From: Candidatus Omnitrophota bacterium
GTDB taxonomy: Bacteria; Omnitrophota; Koll11; JAHIPI01
Length of the DNA stretch: 12,573 nt
Direction of reading: 5' to 3'
Assembly: GCA_028718265.1 (NCBI GenBank)
Contig: JAQUMG010000030.1
Coordinates: 1-12,573, forward strand
Below the pieces are notes generated by a model. It was not told the DNA's origin. It did not search any database and saw only the letters and a program-made list of their open reading frames with translations. The position numbers and the translations under genes are program-made. Below, in pieces: positions 6,812 to 12,573 of this stretch. Position 1 is the first letter of the stretch. Every line of letters begins with the position of its first letter.

Positions 6812-7855
6812 ATGACCCGTCGGGAAAGAGTTAAGAGGGCAATAGAACATAAGCCGGTTGATAAGATACCCAAAGGCGAGTTAAGTATAGACAAAGAGTT
6901 ACAGATAAGGCTCCTGGCCAACGGAACATTAAATGATGATTTTCAAGACGAGGTAAAGGTAAGAAATCTCTTGAACATGGACCTTGTCTTTGAGTACTTG
7001 GACAACCCGCCTGACAGGGTTGTAGAAAAAACAAAAGACGGGTTTGAGATAAAAGAAGATATTTTTGGGCAAAAATATCTTCAAGGGAACAATAATATAA
7101 AAACAATTTCTCATCCTGTTGCTGATATTGTTCAAGCCAAAAATTACGAATTTATCCCCTTGTTGAATTTCCGAACCGAAAGAATCAAGCGTTTGAAAAA
7201 AGAGACGGATTTTTTTATCTTCGGTCAATTGGATGGCGGGTTTAACGGAGCATATCCCTTTTTTGGCTTGGAGAATTTCCTTGTTTATTCTAAAACCAAT
7301 CCTGAAGAGATTGAAAAGTTTATCTGGAGGGCCATCGAGTACTACATTGAAAAGGCAAGCGTTTACGGAAAACTGGCGGATGGAATTATGATTGGTGATG
7401 ACATGGCGGACAACCACGGTACGATTATGTCTCCTTCTGACTTAAGAAAACTTGTTTTTCCGCCAATGAAACATGAAGTGGAATGTTTAAAAAAGAGACT
7501 GAATATCCCCGTATTCTTGCATTGCGACGGAAATATTAATGAAATTATGAATGATATCGTATGGATGGGTTTTGACGGTGTTCATAGTCTTCAGCCTTCT
7601 GCGGGAATGGACATTGGAAAAGTTAAAAAGGAATTCGGGGACAGGTTGTGCTTAATGGGTAATGTAGACTTAAACTATCTTCTTCCGTTTGGCAAACCAG
7701 AAGATATCAGAAGACAAACAATCTGGCTTGTTGAAGAGATTGGAAAAGGAAGCGGTTACATACTTTCTACCTGTAACATTCTGACAAAGGATATTCCGGC
7801 GGAAAACGTTTTGGCCATGTATAACACCGCAGAAAAAATATTTCATAAAAAATGA
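6812..7855 (+). CDS. URO-D-like (MtaA/CmuA-type methyltransferase superfamily) protein B
   Basis: This 347-residue cytosolic TIM-barrel protein starts with the canonical 'M-T-R-R-E-R-V-x-x-A-I-E-H-K' of URO-D-like methyltransferases. Family features follow: 'F-L-H-C-D-G' at 235-240, 'M-G-N-V-D' at 282-286, and 'G-S-G-Y-I-L-S-T-C-N' at 313-322. His237, Asp239 and Cys321 are positioned like the zinc ligands of MtaA-type enzymes, which move a methyl group between a methylated corrinoid and a thiol; that equivalence is inferred from motif position. It follows the GH130 gene by 39 bases and has no good Shine-Dalgarno, so it may depend on readthrough from upstream. No corrinoid-binding protein is present nearby. 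A decarboxylase role in heme synthesis is unlikely in this company. Confidence 0.87.
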   Translation: MTRRERVKRAIEHKPVDKIPKGELSIDKELQIRLLANGTLNDDFQDEVKVRNLLNMDLVFEYLDNPPDRVVEKTKDGFEIKEDIFGQKYLQGNNNIKTISHPVADIVQAKNYEFIPLLNFRTERIKRLKKETDFFIFGQLDGGFNGAYPFFGLENFLVYSKTNPEEIEKFIWRAIEYYIEKASVYGKLADGIMIGDDMADNHGTIMSPSDLRKLVFPPMKHEVECLKKRLNIPVFLHCDGNINEIMNDIVWMGFDGVHSLQPSAGMDIGKVKKEFGDRLCLMGNVDLNYLLPFGKPEDIRRQTIWLVEEIGKGSGYILSTCNILTKDIPAENVLAMYNTAEKIFHKK

Positions 7856-7909
7856 TTTATTTACCAACAATTACTCAGCCAGAGTGATTTTAAATTTCAG
7901 CATAAGAAA

Positions 7910-9015
7910 ATGACCCATAAAGAACGGTTTGTCGCTGCGTTAAACCACAGGGAGCCGGATAAAGTTCCTTTTGATTTTGGAGGTCATCAGTCCGGAATTC
8001 ACAAGATCGCTTATGGCAGGCTGAATGATTATTTGGGAATTGACATAAAAGCGATTGAAATCAACGAAAAAGTTCAACAACTGGCAGAAATAGACGAAAA
8101 CATATTAAGACGGCTTAAGGTTGACTCTCGTTATGTATATCCCGCAACTAAGATATTACAGGAAGATAATCCTTATGTTGATGCATGGGGCGTAAAAAGA
8201 TTGATGCCGGAAGGTGGATTATACTACGATATGATTAAAAATCTGCTTTCTTCTGCAGACATTAAAGAAATAGAAGAGTACAAGGGTCCGGTCGCAGAGG
8301 AATTGGGAATAACAAAAGAACTGGCGGAAAAAGGGAACTATCTTTATGAAAATACGAACTATGCCTTAGTCACTACCTTTCCTGGAATATTTGAAAAATC
8401 ATGGGAGTTGAGAGGTGTTGAAAATATTTTGATGGATATAGCATTGAATCAAAAACTGGTTGAAACGCTTTTTGATAAGGTGTTGGAAATAGAAATTAAA
8501 TTGTATGAAAAATTGCTTGGTTTTATAGGTAAATTTCTTAACCTGGTTATGTTTACCGAAGATTTAGGTCACGAAGATGGTCTTTTAGTTTCCCCGCAAT
8601 TTTATCGAAAAGTTCTTAAGCCGCGACAGAAGGAATTAATTAAAACAATCAAGCGATACAGCAACGCTAAAGTGGCCATACATTCTGATGGCGCCATCCG
8701 TTCCTTGCTTGAAGATTTTATTGAGATCGGAATAGATGTAATTAACCCGGTGCAAGCCGGGGCTAAAGATATGAACACCAAAAGCTTAAAAAGAGATTTT
8801 GGCGAGAATTATGTTTCTGGGGAGGCATAGACACCCCAAAAGTATTACCTTTTGGTTCTCCGAAAGAGGTAAAAGATGAGGTGAAAAGAAGAATTGACGA
8901 ATTGGCTTCCGGAGGTGGTTATATAGTTGCTTCCTGTCATAACATTCAAGCGGACGTTCCACCGGAAAATATTATGGCGATGTGGGAAGTTCTGCAGGAA
9001 TATGGAAAATATTGA
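7910..9015 (+). pseudogene. URO-D-like protein C, interrupted by a one-base frameshift
   Basis: The first frame runs 306 residues from ATG 7910 to a TAG at 8828. It has the standard opening 'M-T-H-K-E-R-F-x-x-A-L-N-H-R-E-P-D-K-V-P' and the metal motif His258-Ser-Asp260-Gly, and it stops just after 'F-G-E-N-Y-V'. The -1 frame then continues without a break to TGA 9013-9015, giving 'F-W-G-G-I-D-T', 'V-L-P-F-G-S-P-K-E-V' and 'G-G-G-Y-I-V-A-S-C-H-N-I-Q', exactly the missing C-terminus of this family. One extra T in the run at 8814-8816 would restore a protein of about 368 residues with the expected cysteine. It is either a recent inactivating deletion or a sequencing error in a homopolymer. The intact form would be a closer match to typical URO-D-like methyltransferases than protein A. 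There is no clear Shine-Dalgarno before the start. Confidence 0.88.
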
Positions 9016-9046
9016 AATATATTGTTTTGTCATTTCTTTAATGGCA

Positions 9047-9056
9047 GGGCGCGCCC
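9047..9056. repeat. Perfect 10-bp GC palindrome before the solute-binding protein gene
   Basis: GGGCGCGCCC reads the same on both strands and stands out in an otherwise AT-rich gap of 53 bases. It ends just before the AGGGGG Shine-Dalgarno of the next gene. It has no loop and no T-tract, so it is not an intrinsic terminator. It could be part of a protein-binding site or could be chance. Confidence 0.4.
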
Positions 9057-9068
9057 AGGGGGAAGAAA

Positions 9069-10397
9069 ATGAATAAACCTAACTGGAAGTGGATTTTTTG
9101 TCCGGTTTTGCTCTCTTTATTACTCATGGGTTGCACCAACAAAAAAGTTGGTTCCGCGAAAGAGACAACGATTACATTTGCTTCGGTTTATAACCCTTCC
9201 GATGCAGGAATTAAAATAATCGAAAAATCCCTGGATGAATTTGAAAAGGGAAACCCTCAAATAAAGATTAAAAGACTCTGGTTGTCGCCCAACTACAGAG
9301 ATTATTCCCAAAAGTTGCTGACCATGTTTGCCGGAAGCACCTCTCCTGATATTTTCAGGGTAGCGCCAGACATGCTTCCTCAGTTTATCCAAAAAGAAGC
9401 TCTGCTTCCCTTGGATGGATACGTCGAAAAAAGCAAAACCATTTTCTTAAAAGACTTTTTCCCTCAGGTACTGTATAAGTACCAGTTTGATGGAAAAGAA
9501 TTCGGAAAAGGCTCTATCTATGGATTTGGTACTGATTGGTCTCCGGATTTTGCCCTGTTCTACAACAAAGACCTTTTTGATAAAGCAGGCCTTTCTTATC
9601 CTACCAAAAGTTTTTCTTGGGAGGAGTATCTGGAGGTAGCCAAAAAATTGACTATAAGGGATAAAAATGGTCGGGCGACGCAGTTTGGAACTCTACTTCC
9701 CCGTCTGGATCTGCTTATTTTGCAGAATGGAGGAGAAATTTTTTCGCCGGATGGCAGGAAGTGTCTGTTGGATAGGCCGGAGACAACGGAAGCAATCCAA
9801 TTTTTATATGATTTGCGTAATAAATACCAAGCAGCTCCTTCTTTGAGTGAAGAGGCAACGGTTGACGAAATAAACTTCTTTGCCGCGGGTAAATTAGCGA
9901 TGTTTTTTTCGGGAAGATACCTTGTTTCCGATGTACAGCGGATTGCCGGGAATAAGCTTCGTTGGTCAGTAGCCCCTTCTTTACACAAAAAGAAAAGGGT
10001 CAACATGATAACTGGACCGTGCGGCTGGGCAATTTCCTCAAAATCTGCGCACCCCAAAGAGGCTTTCAATCTTCTGGAATATCTGGTGGCCGGAAAAGGT
10101 GAACTAAAACTGGCTGAAATCGGCTATAACATACCGGTAATCAAAAAGGTTGCCTACTCCGATGCCTTCTTGACCAATTTGACGCACCCCCAAGGAATAA
10201 ATAAGTTATTTCTTGAAGAAGCTGAATATAGCTTTTCCAGCCCACTCAATTTTTACGTACCCACAGAACGATGGAGGCAGATTATGGATGACGAAATAGA
10301 ATTAGTCTATTTGAATAAGAAGACGCCTTCAGGAGCCGCCAAAGATATGGCCAGCCGAATAAACGATCTGATTATTTCCCAGATTCAGAAGAAATGA
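9069..10397 (+). CDS. ABC transporter sugar-type extracellular solute-binding lipoprotein (family 1)
   Basis: This 442-residue protein has a lipoprotein signal peptide: a hydrophobic run ending in Leu-Met-Gly-Cys, with Cys22 as the lipidated residue. The mature part follows the MalE-like family 1 pattern: 'T-I-T-F-A' as first strand, 'F-E-K-G-N-P-Q-I-K-I' near 74-83, 'S-P-D-I-F-R-V' in the early third, and 'A-L-F-Y-N-K-D-L-F-D-K-A-G-L' in the middle, where this family is most conserved. Such proteins capture oligosaccharides or glycosides and hand them to two permeases and an ATPase. None of those is in the window: the next two genes are propellers, so the membrane components must be elsewhere. 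An AGGGGG Shine-Dalgarno (9057-9062) lies six bases before ATG, and the stop overlaps the next start by ATGA. Confidence 0.93.
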   Translation: MNKPNWKWIFCPVLLSLLLMGCTNKKVGSAKETTITFASVYNPSDAGIKIIEKSLDEFEKGNPQIKIKRLWLSPNYRDYSQKLLTMFAGSTSPDIFRVAPDMLPQFIQKEALLPLDGYVEKSKTIFLKDFFPQVLYKYQFDGKEFGKGSIYGFGTDWSPDFALFYNKDLFDKAGLSYPTKSFSWEEYLEVAKKLTIRDKNGRATQFGTLLPRLDLLILQNGGEIFSPDGRKCLLDRPETTEAIQFLYDLRNKYQAAPSLSEEATVDEINFFAAGKLAMFFSGRYLVSDVQRIAGNKLRWSVAPSLHKKKRVNMITGPCGWAISSKSAHPKEAFNLLEYLVAGKGELKLAEIGYNIPVIKKVAYSDAFLTNLTHPQGINKLFLEEAEYSFSSPLNFYVPTERWRQIMDDEIELVYLNKKTPSGAAKDMASRINDLIISQIQKK

Positions 10398-11581
10398 AAA
10401 AGATGAAGTCGGTTATTTTTAAAGAACTGCCAGTCCACGACACCTGTTGGTCCATCACCACCGGCAGAGACGGAAACATCTATGTCGGAGTTTGCGGAGA
10501 ATTGACCGGCGGTTTGAGTGTTTTTATCGTTAGATATGATCCGGTAAAGGAAACGACCGATTATCTTCTGGAGGTAGGTCCGACCTTGAGCGAGCCGTCG
10601 GACAATAGCCGGGCTCCGATTTCTAAAATCCACTATTGTTTACTTCCGGGAAGCGGCGGAAAATTATATTGTGCCACCCATTATTCTGGACCACCCCTTG
10701 GTCATCCTATCTGGCGGCCCTGGCATACCTGGGACGACCCGGAGTACATGGCCTCCGGTTTCCATATCTTTACCTTTGACCCAAAAAACGAAAGGGTGGA
10801 AGATTTTGGCGTAATGAGTCCGAACGAAGGCAGCCGGGCAATGGCCCTGGCTGAAAAGAGGGGCTTTTTATACGGCATCACCTGGCCGCGAAATCATTTT
10901 TATGTCTTTGATATTAGAAACAGGAAGTACAAAGACATAGGTAGGATAGGAGACATCAATCCCCAGGTCATCTGGGTGGATTTGGAAGAAAATGGATACA
11001 CCGTGGATGATTTGGGCTGCGTTGTCAAATATGATGCTGATGCGGCCCGATTGGTAAATCTGAACGTCAAAGTTCCCAAAGACCCGCAAGTTCTCTCGGA
11101 AGCCAGAAGCGTTTATGACGCCATTCCTTCGCCGGACGGTAGAAGCATATATGGGGTGACCTGGAATCTGGAAACAGTTCTTTTTGCCGAAAGGTTGTTT
11201 CGCTTTGATTCTGAGGAATGCCGGATTTACGACCTGGGGCCGGCACGCGGAAAAGAAAAACTGGACCATGTTGGCGGACTTATCTTCGGAGATGATGGTT
11301 ACCTCTATTATGCGGTATCCAAAAAGGATAAAAAGAGAAGATTATCATATCGGATGTATTTGTATAGGATGGATGTCGACACCCTAAAAAAGGAAGAGAT
11401 CTGTCCTTTTGATGACGGGGCCTGGCATTCGGAATATATTGCCAAAGCAACCAAGGATTTTGCCGGCAACCTTTATTTTGCTGATACAAACAACCGGCCG
11501 GAAAGAATATACGTTTACACTCCTGAAGGTTACGGCAAGGACTTTAAGCCAAGATGGCCGCTGGTCAGAAGTTGGGGTTAA
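10394..11581 (+). CDS. Cytosolic beta-propeller-like protein (propeller 1), function unknown
   Basis: This 395-residue protein lacks a signal peptide and shows repeated blade-like units. 'D-G-N-I-Y-V-G-V' occurs near residue 26, 'R-G-F-L-Y-G-I-T-W' near 156, 'D-G-R-S-I-Y-G-V-T-W' near 248, 'D-G-Y-L-Y-Y-A-V' near 301 and 'A-G-N-L-Y-F-A-D-T' near 357. Several are followed by a 'F-x-F-D' type strand. This is the signature of a six- to eight-bladed propeller. Blade 2 carries an unusual His/Trp/Pro-rich insertion (residues 95-116, with His96, His104 and His111) that might form a metal or substrate site. Its start overlaps the solute-binding protein stop, so it is translationally coupled to sugar uptake. 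Possible roles are a sugar lyase, isomerase or scaffold; no specific family can be named from sequence alone. Confidence 0.75.
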   Translation: MKKMKSVIFKELPVHDTCWSITTGRDGNIYVGVCGELTGGLSVFIVRYDPVKETTDYLLEVGPTLSEPSDNSRAPISKIHYCLLPGSGGKLYCATHYSGPPLGHPIWRPWHTWDDPEYMASGFHIFTFDPKNERVEDFGVMSPNEGSRAMALAEKRGFLYGITWPRNHFYVFDIRNRKYKDIGRIGDINPQVIWVDLEENGYTVDDLGCVVKYDADAARLVNLNVKVPKDPQVLSEARSVYDAIPSPDGRSIYGVTWNLETVLFAERLFRFDSEECRIYDLGPARGKEKLDHVGGLIFGDDGYLYYAVSKKDKKRRLSYRMYLYRMDVDTLKKEEICPFDDGAWHSEYIAKATKDFAGNLYFADTNNRPERIYVYTPEGYGKDFKPRWPLVRSWG

Positions 11582-11582
11582 G

Positions 11583-12573
11583 ATGCCGATTAAAAAAGAG
11601 ACATTGCGTAAACGAAAGTGGCCCTTACCGTCGTTTCCGATTGGCAGCGAAGTATTCAGAAAAGAAGGACATGGGTCGTCAGTCGTTTTTTATGACGAAG
11701 GTGGAAGAAAATTGATACCAAAAAGAGGAAAGAAGTATTCCGCTGTTCCCTATCCTGAAAATTATCCGGAATCCTGCTATCTTTCAGAAGGCAGCGTTGC
11801 GGCTATTCCGCTACCTTTTCCTCCGGGAGAATGCGCCGTTACTTCTTTAGTTAAAGATGACAAAGGAAAAATTTTTGGCGCTACCACCGGAGAAAAATCT
11901 CACCTCTTTTCCTATGATTCAGCGCAAAATTCTTTCGTAGAATTGGGGAAAATTGCTAACAATTGTCTGAAGGCATCCCTGGCAATTTCTTCCGATGGCA
12001 AGCTTTTCATAGCCACTAAACTAACCTCCGGGGAAGGTTGTATCTATTTTTTTGATTCCAACAAAACTTCTTTCAGAATAAAAAAACTGGTTTGTCCGAT
12101 AAAAGGCGAAGGAGTATCTACTTTGGCGATAGATAACAACTTACGCCTTCTCTATGGATTAAGCAGTAAAACCGGAACGTTCTTCCTTTGCGATTTAAAG
12201 AAAGGTTTGGTTGAATCAAAGGGTCCGGTCGACAAAAACTATCTTTTTTCCGAGACCTTAATTGTTTCCGGCAACGGAGATGTTTTCGGCGGAGCACGTT
12301 GGACACAACTATTCAGGTATAGGCCGAAAGGAGATTGTCTGACCATTCTGGAAACCAGGGCACCGGTAATCAAGGGCAGAGAGATGTATAACCGGATAGA
12401 AGATTTGCTTTGGGATGAAAAAACTGGTTCTATCTACGGTGGTACTTCTGCCGACGGTATTCTTTTTCGTTTCTTTCCAGACGAAGAAAGGATGGTCTCT
12501 ATCGGAAAGGTGTTGAACCAACCACGTATCCGTTGTCTGACAATCGGAAAAGACGGTTGTATTTACGGAATCG
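11583..12573 (+). CDS. Beta-propeller-like protein (propeller 2), cut by the window end
   Basis: An open frame starts at ATG 11583, one base after the previous stop, and is still open at the window end, giving 330 visible residues. A GGGG stretch at 11574-11577 may serve as ribosome-binding site. The N-terminus is basic and not a signal peptide. From about residue 86 there are at least five blade-like repeats of about 45-50 residues: 'K-G-K-I-F-G-A-T-T' (94), 'D-G-K-L-F-I-A-T' (138), 'L-R-L-L-Y-G-L-S-S' (187), 'N-G-D-V-F-G-G-A' (231), 'T-G-S-I-Y-G-G-T-S' (281), with another starting 'D-G-C-I-Y-G' (324). Each is usually followed by an aromatic 'L-F-x-Y/F' strand. It shares the Tyr/Phe-Gly-x-Thr blade motif with propeller 1, suggesting common ancestry or paired function. 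The specific function is unknown. Confidence 0.8.
   Translation, partial: MPIKKETLRKRKWPLPSFPIGSEVFRKEGHGSSVVFYDEGGRKLIPKRGKKYSAVPYPENYPESCYLSEGSVAAIPLPFPPGECAVTSLVKDDKGKIFGATTGEKSHLFSYDSAQNSFVELGKIANNCLKASLAISSDGKLFIATKLTSGEGCIYFFDSNKTSFRIKKLVCPIKGEGVSTLAIDNNLRLLYGLSSKTGTFFLCDLKKGLVESKGPVDKNYLFSETLIVSGNGDVFGGARWTQLFRYRPKGDCLTILETRAPVIKGREMYNRIEDLLWDEKTGSIYGGTSADGILFRFFPDEERMVSIGKVLNQPRIRCLTIGKDGCIYGI

Noticed and set aside
6929..7417. Minus-strand open frame of 162 codons
   Set aside because: It lies fully inside URO-D-like protein B, has no ribosome-binding site and no recognisable motifs.
8805..8830. Programmed -1 ribosomal frameshift joining the two halves of URO-D-like protein C
   Set aside because: The zero-frame codons AAT TAT GTT TCT contain no X-XXY-YYZ slippery heptamer, and no obvious stem-loop follows. 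A one-base deletion or sequencing error in the T run is simpler.
2260..9015. Calling the URO-D-like genes hemE (heme biosynthesis)
   Set aside because: There are three divergent copies in one sugar-type operon with MtaA-like His-x-Asp...Cys patterns in B and C, and no other heme genes, so true uroporphyrinogen decarboxylase is unlikely.
8845..9033. Minus-strand open frame of 62 codons
   Set aside because: It lies opposite the frameshifted C-terminus of URO-D-like protein C, whose conserved motifs read on the + strand; it is a shadow.
9016..9068. Intrinsic terminator or clear sigma-70 promoter in the gap before the solute-binding protein
   Set aside because: The palindrome has no loop or following T-tract, and no -35/-10 pair with normal spacing is visible.
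9596..10069. Minus-strand open frame of 157 codons
   Set aside because: It is contained in the well-supported solute-binding protein gene and shows no family features.

Overview
The window is a dense, single-strand stretch of bacterial DNA holding twelve genes, all on the + strand. Gaps between genes are at most about 55 bases, and several stop/start pairs overlap (495-498, 2258-2262, 3714-3727, 10394-10397). It reads as one long operon or a few abutting ones. No rRNA, tRNA, CRISPR array, transposase or convincing terminator is visible, and no gene-free stretch exceeds 300 bases. The gene families (Gfo/Idh/MocA dehydrogenase, several URO-D-like methyltransferases, GH130, LamG, NPCBM, cytosolic beta-propellers) together resemble carbohydrate-degrading loci of uncultured PVC-type or related candidate-phylum bacteria. 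That placement rests on gene content only and is tentative.

Layout. 1-498: C-terminal end of a large glycosidase-like or amidotransferase-like protein. 495-1217: secreted LamG-domain protein. 1241-2260: Gfo/Idh/MocA NAD(P)-dependent oxidoreductase. 2260-3408: divergent URO-D-like protein (A). 3443-3727: small unrecognised protein. 3714-5021: zinc phospholipase C/P1 nuclease-like domain fused to a C-terminal NPCBM-like domain. 5030-5818: metallo-beta-lactamase-fold hydrolase. 5852-6772: GH130 glycoside phosphorylase. 6812-7855: URO-D-like protein (B). 7910-9015: a third URO-D-like protein (C) broken by a one-base frameshift near 8816. 9069-10397: sugar-type ABC solute-binding lipoprotein. 10394-11581 and 11583-12573 (cut by the window end): two beta-propeller proteins without signal peptides.

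How the genes may work together (inference). The solute-binding lipoprotein would capture an oligosaccharide or glycoside, the GH130 enzyme would split it with phosphate in the cytoplasm, and the Gfo/Idh/MocA enzyme would oxidise a released sugar or polyol. The URO-D-like proteins belong to a superfamily that includes corrinoid-dependent methyltransferases (MtaA, CmuA), so removal of methyl groups from a methylated sugar or other methoxy compound is an attractive idea. No corrinoid protein, reactivase or transporter permease lies in the window, so partners must be elsewhere. The least explained parts are the PLC-like/NPCBM fusion, the paired cytosolic propellers and the three unlike URO-D paralogues.
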